From: Dicaeum eximium
Taxonomy: Eukaryota > Chordata > Aves > Passeriformes > Dicaeidae
DNA length: 64,000 nt
Assembly: GCA_013396995.1 (NCBI GenBank)
Contig: VWZP01005668.1
Span: 1,256,806-1,320,805 of the forward strand
Direction of reading: 5' to 3'
Shown here piece after piece: positions 38,313-50,137 of the stretch. How positions within the stretch are numbered: the stretch's first letter is position 1; each line of letters starts with the position of its first letter. Position numbers and translations under genes: made by a program. Below the pieces are notes generated by a model. It did not search any database and was not told the origin of the DNA. It was given only the letters and a program-made list of their open reading frames with translations.

Positions 38313-40248
38313 TCCAAATCTCTATATTTTTATATTCCTTCCTTTGTTTATCAGGTTTTTTCCATTATTGTTTCACCCTACTCCAAATTCTAATGGAATA
38401 CTTTCACCTTTTTTACTATTTGAATCAACATTTCCTAACCATTGAGGTGGTTGGCCAGGAGCACATTTGAAATGAACCTGAACACCTGTGAGTTTTGTAG
38501 GGTGACTCAGCCAGTCTCACAAGACTGCTGCAAAGCTGGAAGCCTTGTATGATTTCTGAAGGGAGGCCTCATTTTATCTGCAATGAATAAGGCAGTTTTC
38601 TAGATTTGCCAGCCTAAATACTCATGATTTCCTATTAAGCAAGTTTTCTAAGTGGAAGTAACTGTGTACCTAGCAGCCACTTGAGTTAGCTAAACGAGAT
38701 GAATGTTAAAAATTGCTCCCACACCAAAAAAAAAAAACCAAACAAACAAAAACATACAAACAACAACAACAGCCAAGAAGAAGAAAAATTCTTTGGGTAT
38801 TTGTTGCTTGAATTTTGTAGGCACTTCTTAGGATCTCTCTGACTTGCCTTTAATTCCATATTTGTCCATCTCCACTCAAAGTGTGGAGAAGAGCTGCTTT
38901 ATTTTGGGTAGGCAATATGCAGACCCTGAAATTTGTGACAGGCACATGCTGGGCTATTTTTATTAAAGAAACTCCAGAATCCATGGCATGTTATGATAAA
39001 TGCTTATCCTTGCACATTCTTAGAGATGAATTTAAAAGAAACAGAAGAATGAGGCCAGCAGCTAAGATACCTGTTTAGAAAGGGGACTACAGTTTTCAGC
39101 AAGTGGTGGGAACAGATCCAAGTCCTGTCTTAGCTTAGACCTATTTGAGTTGATGGGTTTGCACTTGTATAAATGAGAGAAAAACTTGGCTTGTAAACTT
39201 CAAAAGACTCACAATAGAAAACAGGGGAGAAAACAGAAGAAATGAAAAAGCAAACAACGCCATGTGGAATGAATCTGAGACATCCCATCCCTGTAAGAAC
39301 ACTCAGCAGTTCATTATATTTATTCAGATCAAATGCCGACTGTGAGATATATAAACTATGTTAGGATAGGGTGGGAAAGCAAAAATATTCAAATAAAAGC
39401 ATTATTTTGGCACTGCTGCTGAGATTAATGTGGGTTATAAAAAGAGTGCATCTAAGACTGGCACTGAAACTCCTGATGGCTAAGCAGGTTCACAGGGATG
39501 AACTTATTATGACAACCCTAATATTGAGGGAAAGAAAACACAGAATCAGGACCTATAATTTTATATGAAGTAATTAGTGGTAGCAAAAAGATTTAATTTA
39601 AATGGAACAATGAGATTTGAAATTGAACAAGAATACATTAAAATAAAAAAAAAATTGTTGTAAAAATACCAATATACCAATACCAATTTTGAATGATCAA
39701 AACACAAAAATAGAAACAGTCAAATTAGTCCTTCATTGGAAAAAAATACTTTGTGCATACTAAGTACTTAAGACCTTCATCACCTGTGCAGGCCAGGTAA
39801 GCCTACATGGTCCCCATTCCTGCCCATATTACCTTTTAACTATGAAAACTGTGGCTATCTAAAGCTTCTTGGAGATAAGCAAATTTGTAGGTCAAACTTG
39901 CAGAAGATCTTCTACCTGCTCATTTTGGTGCTGCTGTGTAACCACAGGGTTACTCCTTTTTCTGATTGTTGAAGAACAGCCTCTATTCCTAAAAACATCC
40001 TCAGAAGCACAGGAGCTTTAGCATTTATTTTTCATTGCTTAAATTGTAAAAATCAGGTGTGAAGAGTACAGAGGGGCAGGAATGTGTCCACACAGAATTG
40101 CACTAAGGAAAGATTCAGCTCCACTGCAGGGTACAGCAAACCTAAGAGCATCAGCTGCACGCTCCAAATGAAGTCTTTCAGCGTTCAGCTGCTTTTCAGC
40201 TGGTTCCTGTAGCTGGTTTTTGTGAGAAAAATTTCGCCTTGCAGAGAG
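38313..40248. other. Gene-free AT-rich DNA
   Basis: No gene or transposon is recognised. An A/C-rich low-complexity tract lies at 38724-38772. The sequence just left of the solo LTR is ordinary genomic flank. Confidence 0.55.
38724..38772. repeat. A-rich low-complexity tract
   Basis: A12 followed by CAAACAAACAAAAAC and ACAACAACAACAG words. It mirrors the G/T-rich tracts at 6835 and 20694 on the opposite strand. Confidence 0.8.
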
Positions 40249-40254
40249 CTGCTC
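40249..40254. repeat. Target-site duplication, left (CTGCTC)
   Basis: CTGCTC directly abuts the solo LTR and is repeated exactly at its other end (40897-40902). Six base pairs is the length typical of class II (ERVK-like) retroviral integration. Confidence 0.88.
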
Positions 40255-40482
40255 TGCGGCGGTGCCCGCCTCACACTCGGGCCCGGCCGGCTCTCCCGCG
40301 CTCACCCACACGGCACCACCGCGCGTGTGGGCCGGGCCCGGGCCGCCGCCCGAGATGGTGGCGGAGCGCAGCGCTCTGAGCCGGGGCGCGGCTTCTGAGC
40401 TCGGCGCTCAGCGGACACCGGGGCGAGGGCAGAGGCGAGGGGCAGGGAAGAGACCTTTCCGTGTGTCAGTTCCACGAAGAGC

Positions 40483-40488
40483 TTTATT
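40483..40488 (-). promoter_or_regulatory. LTR poly(A) signal AATAAA
   Basis: Minus-strand AATAAA within GGGGGAATAAAGCTC. It lies downstream of the TATA-like box in the LTR's own orientation, so it marks the R region. Confidence 0.75.
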
Positions 40489-40538
40489 CCCCCGAAAGGT
40501 CAGTGACGGAAAAGGCCAAGAGTCATACAATACAGTAG

Positions 40539-40546
40539 CTTATAAA
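40539..40546 (-). promoter_or_regulatory. LTR TATA-like box
   Basis: Plus-strand CTTATAAA, which is TTTATAAG on the minus strand. It is placed correctly relative to the poly(A) signal to be the retroviral core promoter. Confidence 0.65.
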
Positions 40547-40896
40547 CAGGGGTGGCACCCAAAGGTGGATACATACAGTAGGAGGGGAACTTAATCTAAC
40601 ATCCAATCAAATCTAAGGCGTAACATAATAGACACAGAACATTCTAGAGAAAATAGGCAGGGTTAACATAAACTGACAGGGAGTATGGGTGGGGATACAG
40701 GGATTGACAGGGAAGGGACTGGAAGGAAGGGAGGAGACTGACCTTCTAGGGAAGGCTCAGGGGGAAGGACGTTCTAGGACTGAACTAAATAGAAACAGCC
40801 ATGGGGATGGATTTGGGGGCACCCAAGAGGTTTAGGGGGATATGGGGGAAATGCACAAATAATCACAGGGGAATACATAAAAAGCGCACCGCAACA

Positions 40897-40902
40897 CTGC
40901 TC
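40897..40902. repeat. Target-site duplication, right (CTGCTC)
   Basis: Exact partner of 40249-40254, directly after the LTR's terminal CAACA. Confidence 0.88.
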
Positions 40903-43900
40903 ATGGTGTCTGTAGCAGCACTGTTATGTGTCAGATCATTCACCTTTTGAGGTTCACATCTCCTCTGTGTGCGTTACAGACCCTGGGGAGGCTGGCTTGG
41001 ACACAGATACCCCAGACACTTTGAGTGGGAGGAAAGCACAGCTCTGACCTGAGGAACTAAGAGACACCTCTCTGAAACATTCTTAAACTTACTATTTTGT
41101 TCTTATTTTTCAAGTACGCAGCTTGACTTATTTATCTGTCCTGAGTTATTTAGCAGCATAAGCATAGGTTTGACTATATTTTCCCACTTGCTATTAATTC
41201 CTACGGATGAAACTAAGCTAGATGAAGTGGCTAATAAACTCAGAGCAAAAGGGAGGTGAAATTACATCATGAAGTTTATAGCAATTCCTGAAGAGAGAAG
41301 AGCCTCCAAAGAGACTATATAGATAATCCTCCTTATGACTCACAAGAAAGTTGCTTAATCTGAGGAAATATATAGCACATGTAGAACTTGTTTCTAATAG
41401 GATCATCCCCTAAATATTTCAAAAGTCACTCCAGCTAACAGAACTTTAAAACGATTTAATGCCTCTCTGCCAAACTGAAGAGTTAGTTTCTGTTAGTTTC
41501 TGTTTGCTTGAAAGGAAAAAAAAAAAAAAAAAGAAATGTTATTGCCCTGATTCTCAGCTCTACTAGTAGAATATAATTTTGCTAGCCCATCAAAATCAGT
41601 ACTTGGAGTTGGTAACTTGAAATATGACTATCTTTTTGCAAATTGTGATTCATAATTGAAAAATCACGACATAACCTGGCTTTGCTTTCACAAGTTTGTA
41701 AAGGATATGGGGGTATAAATATTCAGTAAAAAGTATTTGCAACAGAGCTAGATAAAGATTTTTTTGTGTCTGTGGGCATGCAACCAATTCTAAATGGTGG
41801 ATATGTTTTTCTTCTTTCCATTTAAATTAGATGAAATACTGGTGGTGCTAGGTTGACCACTGTTATCTTTGTACCTTAATTTTATAAGACAAATTCTTGT
41901 TTTGGAAAGCAACCTCTGTGCTTTGATAGAATTTTGCAATTCTATCAGAAATTCTCAGCCCATTAGAACATGAATTCCATTGGAATCAGTACCATCCCTT
42001 TCTTCTTCAGGGGCACTTGCTCCAAAGCATGATTTATTGGGAAATTTAGAATTATCTTATGGTTGCACAGAAGCTTCTTTTTCAATATTTTGATTTTGAA
42101 ACATTTTATGCTTTATTAAACATTCTTCTAGATGGTAGTAAAGGTCTTTTCCTTGATGCCTTAAACTCAAAATCCCGTTTGTTTGTTTCTGTTACTTCAG
42201 TTAATATACCTATTCTATAAATTAGGCAGCTACTACACTTGACAAAACAGTGATGAGGGAACTACTTGGAAAATCTTAGGTATAATTAAGTTGTGGCATA
42301 ATTTTTGTTTAATACGGTAATGTAACTTACATTAATTTAGTTTTCCTAAATTTTTTATTTCAGAATTTGGGTAAAAAATTTAGAGACTATCCAAAATGAA
42401 GTTTCTTATTCAGTGGCTATCTGGCATAGTAAATTGAAATAGGAGGGAAGGTTTTGTTAAGTTTAATTGATGTTACAATAAATAATTTAAACATATGTTC
42501 TCTATTGAAAGAGTGAAATAAATATAATCAGTGAAATTAAATATCCTTTCTGCAATAATCACAGAATTAATTAATCTTCAGAAGATCCATGACTGAACAC
42601 ACCATCCATCATCTTATAATGAGCCTGAAGGAGAATGAGTGCAAAAGACTGATTCTTCACCAACAATAGAAATAGTGCTGCTCCATTTTGCTACAAGATC
42701 CCTTTTCTGTATTTTGTGTTGTTAGTTAGAGAAGGCATTTATTCTGCATGCTTTTGGTTTTATAGGCATACCCAAAGGAGGGTTTTTCTTCTGAAACTCT
42801 TGTATGAGTGCAATGGCTTAATTGATATTAGCATCATACATCTATCATTAAGCCTTAACTTTCTGTCTTACTGGGTTTTACTCAATTTGAGATATTATTA
42901 AAAAATTTATGTGACACATCATTTATGCTTTTCTCTTTTAACATGAAATCTAGCAAAGACTTTCTGAAGTGTGGGAAAGCAAATATATTTAAAATAACTT
43001 TCTTGTAAGCATTAAATTTTACTGAAAGCAGTCACTTCTACATTGACACATACATTAACACCTACTGAGGGTGTGGTTGAGGAGCAATAAACATTCCCTT
43101 ATAAATAAGTTCAAATTGTCTTTGTTTCTAAGAATAAAGTAATTCTGTAGATTGTAAAATTAATTGGATTATTAAATGTGGTGTCTTGTCCTGAAATATA
43201 CCTTTTATTTATGGCTACAGCTTCATCAGGATTAAGAACAAATGAAATATATCATGTTGCCATCCTGGAAAGTACAAAATTCCCCTCCTGGCTTAAAGGA
43301 TAAATGACGTAATGCTTGTTACTGTAAGCCCCATGCTAATCACTACAGATTAAATGTCACTGTCAAACATTTTGAAATCATTATTATGCTCATAATTATT
43401 TTTACATTTGGTCAGGTTAAAACAGTATGAAGAATCTCCTGCTGATTTTAATAATTCCAGACTGATTCAAGCACATCAGTATTCATGCTCTTCCTGCATC
43501 TTTACTTTTCCTTATTCTCTTAGTATAAAAGGAGTAAAAGAAATCAGTACATCTGAAAAAAAAAACAAACAACAAAACCAGACATAAGAGAAATGGTTTG
43601 ATTGTTGTAAGAATCCAAATGTATTTTTAACTCAAGTTTGAACAGAAAAACACTTTTACATTCTGTAAAAGTCTAGAAAAAGCAACACAAAGGTTATTTG
43701 AAGTATTTTTGCCTCTGTCATACAATGGTCTTGCCCTCCTTGGGAGCATGTAGTTTGGATAACCTACTTAATTAAGCCCAAGGAGAGTGAAAAGGGGGAA
43801 AATTGCATTCCTGAATGAGGTTACATGGAAACTCTATTTCAAAACTAAATTAAGATAGCTGAATTCATGTTGCAGGAGGATTTTGAGCACCTGAATGGCA

Positions 43901-45729
43901 GCAAACATCTTACCTACCAGATGAGGCTGCTCAAGTCCTCACAAACAGCACGTCCTTCTGGGCTGACAGAGTAGGCAGGAAATTTAGATAGCAGCTACGT
44001 TTGACCAACACAAACACATCTATTGATGATGATCACATTAATTGGGAAAGGTGGCAGTAAAATAAAGATATTCCAGTTCTTCTTCTAGGATCGTATATAT
44101 GTGTCTTCTAAGTAAAAGCTTAAAATAATTCAATGCCAATGAGCTGTTAGACTTATATTTTATACGGATATTGGCACAAAATCAATGTAGAAAAAAATAT
44201 TTCCTCCATTTTTTGCTTCTTTTTTTAATAGAGAAGGAAGCCACAATTTTAAAATTTTGCTGGCAAGTGTTATGTCAACATATGGCATAAATGTGCATTT
44301 TCTGGGTTTACATCCTAAATATTGGGAGAATAACAATAAAGTATAAGAAAAAGTTGATTTTAAATGTTGGCATATTCATGGCAGACATTTTTGTCCTGAA
44401 GTGATTGAAATAAATTCATGCTGACCACAGAAGTCAGGTTTGGCTTTTACTTTCCTAGGTGACTACTCTGGTGTCTGGATGCTGCAGACTGAGGAGAGCA
44501 AAGGATGAGCTACAAGTAACAAATGCTGCTCACATTCAAATCATCACATCTGGAGTCAGCATAATTCCTTTCTGTATTCACTTATTTGGCCTGATATCTG
44601 GAACACTCTTTTATAGCCAAAAATGTCACAGAATGGTTTAGCAAACTACATCAAACGTGTCAAAAGTGTATATTTTAAAAACAATAAATTATTCATTAAA
44701 TAAACAGATTTTTTTGTCTCAATGTTAAATAAAAACGTCACATGGGAGCACCATGTCTTCCAGGAGCTAATATAATGAGCTCACCTCTAGCTGAAATGCA
44801 AAACTATAATATTAATTTTTAGGCATCTAGTCATTTAAGATCAAATATCTAAAACACTGTGATTAGTACATGAATCATTGATCAAATTGAAAAAAAACTT
44901 GTCCTTTAAAGAGGGCTAAGAGCTAAGGTAGATATAATGTTTTTTCTGCAGTATTTGTGGACTTGCCAATAAAAAAAAAAGTTATTTTTAGCCTGAATGA
45001 GCTCAAGGTAGCAGTCTTGGTTTTAGAAATTACATCAATGAACTTTTGGGAGTACAAACCAGGAGCTCAGGTAGCTTGGAACAAAGTTCTTTTGTTGTGT
45101 GTATGGCTGAGGAAGAGGGAAGGTGTGCCAACAAAAGCTTTTATTTTGTCCTGTGATCTCAGGACAGGTCACGTTCAGATTCGGTGTGGCAGTCAGATTC
45201 TGGCATTTCAAAATCAAAATAAACTTCCTAAAAATCCAGTGCTGGCACCAGAGTAGTATAATCAAGGATCTGCTGTAAGTCAAAATGACACAGTGCCTCA
45301 GAAAGAAGTTATATGTTGTACCTTCTTAAATGATACTAAATGTAATAGATGTTTTCCACATTAATAGCCTTAAATAGTAGATAATTTTGAAACATAGCCT
45401 CAAGGTTAATTTTGACCACATATCAAACAGTGCAGTAATATAATATATAACCTGTAAGACTTCCTGGTCTTCTTCCAGTCAAATGTGGTGCCCTGCTGTG
45501 GCAGGGAGCAGCAACCCTTCTGTTTCTGTGTGTTTTTCTACCTCCGTGTTATAAATAAGGTTTTTAACTACAGAAATCTGCCAAAAAATCAAAAGCACGT
45601 TTAGTGATTAGATCACATTTTTCTCATTGTATCCTTTTATGTTTGGTATTGTGGGCTTTCTATTTATTTTTTTTCTTTAATATTTATGTGCAGAAATTAT
45701 TTTCTTTATTATCTTTTTTGTTTTTAAGA
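40903..45729. other. Gene-free AT-rich DNA
   Basis: No gene or clear transposon is visible. It includes A17 at 41516-41532 and a doubled GTTAGTTTCT just before it. A stretch at about 43290-43430 has a CRE-like TGACGTAA (43305-43312) and an octamer-like ATGCTAAT; it is treated as a speculative regulatory candidate in the findings. Confidence 0.55.
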
Positions 45730-46480
45730 TTCTCAACTCCTTAAGTCTCCTCATATATCACAGGTTTTCCTTCTTTCCTGATAGCCCAGTAGCCATTCTT
45801 GGCATCTCCTCTCATTTAAGTTAGTTTTCTTCAATAGAGATCTCTCCACAGAGATTTTTTTGATCATCATAGTCATTCAGATTTTGGATGGTGATTCCAG
45901 TCTTCCTCTGTAATTATGTTGATTCCCAGTACCTACTGGTTTACAATAATGCTCACAATAAGGTTTGAATTTTCCTATTAGAACTTCAGTTCAGACTTTT
46001 CTAAAGACTATGAACTGAGACATTCCCTTAAAAGCCTTTTTCCAGGCAGATACTGTCTTCCTCAATCACTGTCTTTCTTGAGCCATCCCCTTGTTCAACA
46101 CTCAGTTCCTCTGCTAATCCCCATCTCCTCCAGTTTCAGATGGAATTTCCTCTGTGCCATTGCATCAAATCCCTTCCCAAAGTAGACAGAAACAAAAGCT
46201 GCAACATCTCTTTTGGCTTGGAAAAGAATTTCCTTATCAAGGAAGTTACCTTTTCAAAGAATCTCTGAGAACATCTGCCTTTGGGAAACACATGTTGAAG
46301 TTTACCTCATTTATTATTGTCTTATGTCTTTAATTATTCTCCTCATCCATAGCTCATTCTAATATATGTATGCAATTGAGAAAGATATCTAAATGGGTCT
46401 TTTTTTCTCTTGCACAACTCCCAGTAGACATCAGAATTTCTGTATGACTGTTTCATTAAACAGTCCCTAGTACTGGGTCT
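45730..46480 (-). mobile_element. Ancient CR1-like LINE
   Basis: The plus strand follows, in order and with heavy divergence, the antisense of the CR1 3' region. TCTCAACTCCTTAAGTCTCC and the following CTCATATATCACAGG resemble the 'ctccctcagcctctcctcata' block. GCATCAAATCCCTTCCCAAAG near 46163 matches the 'tgtcaaaagccttactgaag' block. ATCTGCCTTTGGGAAACACATG near 46273 matches the 'ttccccttggtgaatccatg' block, and it is followed by equivalents of 'tgtccttcatgtgcttgg'. Collinearity of four blocks over 600 bp makes chance unlikely. Divergence is much greater than for the copies at 4741 or 30580. The limits are approximate and no alignment was possible. Confidence 0.6.
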
Positions 46481-47370
46481 GTGATTTCACATGTGAGTTT
46501 TTTATGACACTGGAATGAGTTCATGCTGGCTTCCCATTTTTAGAACCTTTTACCTCTTTAGATTTTGTTGCTACTCAAAAGTTGTTTTCATCTTCACATT
46601 CTCATTTTCATTTGCCTTTGATTCTCTACCCAAACATAATTATTCTCCCTGAAACCTGACATTAAGTACTCATTTATCTTCGTGCCTGTAACTGGGTTAT
46701 GCTAATGTTCTAAGTCAGTGTACTGCACAGTTCTTCACACTTTCTTCTTCTTCAGTCTGTGTATAGCAGAAAAACAGAAGTAGTTTTAAATTACTGTAAC
46801 AATATGGAAATTCAATGAAGTACAGGCTAATCTCTGATTAGTGCTGGCTATGAATGATGAGACATTTATTATTACTTCTCATTTTTTCTTCTAATTCCAG
46901 TAATTACAATTCTTCTTTGTCACCCATCATTTTCAGCCTTTGCATCAACTTCAGACATCCTTTCTCCTAACTCTTCCTGAGTTCTGACAGATTTATTCCT
47001 GTCTGAAAGATTTTATTCATCCCTATAAACCCTTATTTTCATAGACTCTATCTCTACAATTTCCGTCTCCTCTTCCTGAGCTATCCTGACCTGTCTCCCT
47101 GTGACTTGAATCAATCTTAGGAATGGTGATTTCTGGTCCTCTCTAGATACATTTCACATTGCTCTTGTCTTCAGCTCTACATAATTTACCAAGCAGTTTC
47201 TCTGCATGTGTTCTCCTTTTTTTATTTGACATGTTCTTTCTCTCTTCACTCCCCTATCGTGTCTCTCCTTAAAGGTTAGTTTAGTTTTAACAATTCCTCA
47301 TTTTGTCCTCACATTTTTTCTCTACAAATCCATAGATTTTCCTTCAGATAATGCCCTAAAATTATCTGAA
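46481..47370. other. Pyrimidine-rich stretch, possible CR1 continuation
   Basis: The strong T/C bias of the plus strand continues without a break from the CR1 relic, for example at 47050-47310. It may be the 5' continuation of the same old element, but I cannot match individual blocks. No usable reading frame remains on either strand. Confidence 0.3.
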
Positions 47371-49459
47371 AGATCTCAACCATTTTTTTGTTATAATAAT
47401 ACTAGTGAAACTATGTTAACATGTACTTCAATCCAGAGTAGCTGCCTTAGAGCATCTCTGAGATCACTGGTGTGTTTAAGATTCCTGAACTGTAAAAGGA
47501 AAAGCTGAATATCTATGCTTTAATAACTGATTCCAACAACTATCTAAACAACCTACAGTAGGACCTCAATAGATAAGCTTATCTCAACCACCTTTGGACC
47601 AAAAATAAGTTACTAGTTTTCAAGTGCTCATAAATATCACTTGCCAAATTACAATATTAAGTCAAATTATGTGAGATTTAAATTTTAAAAAAAAAGTATT
47701 AATGACTGACAAAACACCTACAGGCCTTTCCAAAATAAAATCTAGTTCTCAAACCTAGAATAGGTACAGGAATTATACGTATCACTGGTGGTACAAAAGC
47801 TTGCATCTCCACTCTGCATGACATATGTGAGAAACTTGAATATGAGGCACCCACAGTCCAGGTGAATAAACTGTTCACCAGGCAACAGACTAGGAGACAG
47901 TAAATGTTATTCCATCATTGAACAAAGAAGAAAAAACAAACTTTTGAACAATGTTGAATCAGCAATTGCTGCTCAATCCTGGACTTAATTTTCCATGGTC
48001 CAGATGAACGTCCTTATCAGATGTCTATGTCTATAGACACAGAGAAAATATTCTTTTCTCTGTCTCTGGAAATATGAAATTATTTACTAAAAATGGGACA
48101 ACACCACCAAAACAATTACAGTAAAGTCATCCCACAATAGTCCTCCCTCATATGGTGATTCAAGTCCTTGGTCTGAAACATGCCAGACCTGTTTCCTTGT
48201 AAATCCTCACTCACTTAACCCCTGTCAATCCCTTCTCCTCCACATCCTTCCCTTCCTCTTCCTTCTTTCTTATCTTAGTGTGGTACTTGCTTTGACAAAC
48301 ATTAGCTCTTGGCTGGTAGAAAAACTTTAATGAAAAAAATAAAATATTGTCTTCACTATGATTCCTTGGGAAGGTTCAGTTTTATATAACTGGTGTTTTC
48401 TGTCAAAATTTTTTGGTGGAAAATCTCCAGTCAGAAATAGCATGAATAACTGCAGGAAACTATTGTCAAGGAAATTTACTTGAACTGTTTAGGACCAGCC
48501 AACCTGGGCTATTGGGTTTTTGTTGACTTCAGACAATTCTCTGAAAAAATGTTCATAAACATTTATAATTGTAAATTATTTAGGTGAATATATATATATT
48601 TTTTTTAAATAAGTCTCTGTAAAGCCATCAGATTAGGAAAGATTGCAACTAAACTTGCTCCTCTTATTTCATTCTGATGTCCTTTATAAATTCATTACAA
48701 TGTAGCCTTTAATTATACAATTTTATGTTATTTATTCCATGCAGAGAATGGGGAGTGCTTACTTGTGAGCAGCTAATCAAAGTTGTGTATACAGTGTGCA
48801 GTTTTTACCATGTAGCCCAAGTTTTGTTTGCTGCCCAAAATGTAGGAGTTGCAATAGATTATTAAAATTGGCATGTGCTTTGTCATGACATTCCTCACTA
48901 TGACATCCACATCCTTTGCATTTGTTCATTAATTTTCACATCTTTGATGGTATTGGTGGCTGTGAGGAATGGGAGAAGGTCATAAAGCTCGAAGCTGATG
49001 CACACAGTAAATCAAATGGATCTCTTACTTCGAGGTAACTATTAGTTTGTTTTTTAAGTATACACCATGACACAGCACCATCACTGCTCAAAAGTAAGTG
49101 TATCTGCAATTTTCTTACCAGAAAATAGGGATGAACACAGAAATAAATATAAGAACCACAGCTATTGACATCCAGGACAAATTTCACTGAAGCAGGATTC
49201 TAATATTGATGTCTTCAACACAAATGCAGCCTAGAAGTTCTCAAGGCAAAGTTCAACAGCACTTCATTTTCCCATACTTAACCTTTGTCCTTCAACACTC
49301 ATCTTCCATATCTGTGGGAATGCTAAGATGCAACATCTTTACAGAGCTCTGGCTGATTTTGTGCTGTGACTAAGACAGGGCAAATTTGGAAGACTTGGAT
49401 AGGAGATGAAATGTAAGACTTTGTCATATTGGGATTGCACAGGAAATATAAATACTTAA

Positions 49460-50137
49460 ATTTTCCAATTTGGTATTTCCTTATTTTGGAGCTCTAATTA
49501 TAGTCAATGGGACACGACAGGAGTTATTAATATTGTTAATGAACTAGCTAGAAGATGGAAAACTACTGGTCAATTTTCACAGTTATATGAGATAAACAGT
49601 GAAATCCTTCAAAGATCTGTGGAAAAAGCTGGTGTAGAACTGATTTAGAATGGAGGGCAAAAGGTAAGCTGACAAAATTTGTGTGTTTGGGCACTTAAAG
49701 CAACAGCTGACTATAAAGTTTTGCAGCAAATTCTTGCAAACATGGGTATCTGGGGGAGAAAAAGAATAAATGTGCAAAAAAAATCAATCTCAAATTTATT
49801 TTTATCTAGTAGCTCTGACCTACCTGTTATGATGTTGAAAGGAGATAATGAATTAGATAGAAAAGATCCTGTGGTTAACAGGTGGAAATCAAAGCAAAAA
49901 ACATTTTTTATACCTCTGAAAAAACACCCAATGCATCAATTTTACCACTATGTGAAAAATGAAGATATAGTGAAACTGGAGAAAGTGCAAGAAGTAGAGA
50001 ACAGCTTCTGGATTAGGAGGGTGGTGCAGACACCTATCAAAAGCCTGCTCAAAAACAAAATCAAAAGCAGAATATCTAAAAGGACCCTTTTTCCTTACAG
50101 GGAGATGGCTGAAAGAAGTATGATGGAAGTATGGTAG
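49460..50137 (+). pseudogene. Stop-poor frame, possible decayed coding sequence
   Basis: One frame is open for 62 codons (49460-49645), meets TAG at 49646, passes seven codons, meets TGA at 49670, then stays open for 154 codons to TAG at 50135. Only two internal stops occur in 225 codons of AT-rich DNA, where roughly one per 15 codons is expected. The conceptual peptide has mixed composition and is Lys/Arg-rich toward its C-terminal end. I recognise no domain. It could be a decayed retrocopy, a piece of an old mobile or viral element, or chance. A good splice donor (AAG/GTAAGC, GT at 49664) and acceptor (CTTTTTCCTTACAG, ending 50100) lie inside it, which complicates a simple reading as one exon. 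Confidence 0.2.

Larger units (their letters stand above)
40255..40896 (-). mobile_element. Solo LTR of endogenous retrovirus
   Basis: A complete 642-bp LTR in minus orientation with no retroviral interior. Its ends form matching inverted repeats: TGCGGCGGTGC on the left and GCGCACCGCAACA on the right, reading TGTTGCGGTGCGC from the minus strand. CTGCTC target duplications flank it exactly. On the minus strand a TATA-like box (TTTATAAG, about 40539-40546) lies some 50 bases before the poly(A) signal AATAAA (plus-strand TTTATT, 40483-40488). About 210 bases of very GC- and CpG-rich U5 then run to 40255. One LTR with a target duplication on each side is the usual result of recombination between the two LTRs of a provirus. 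The 6-bp duplication suggests an ERVK-like family (inference). Open frames of 110 and 90 codons at its GC-rich end are compositional. Confidence 0.92.

Noticed and set aside
40301..40318. Primer-binding-like TGGTGCCGTG on the minus strand
   Set aside because: It falls inside the LTR as defined by matching inverted ends and exact 6-bp target duplications, so it is not a binding site following an LTR.
40262..40594. 110-codon Arg/Pro/Gly-rich open frame
   Set aside because: It lies in the CpG-rich end of the solo LTR; composition alone explains the lack of stops.
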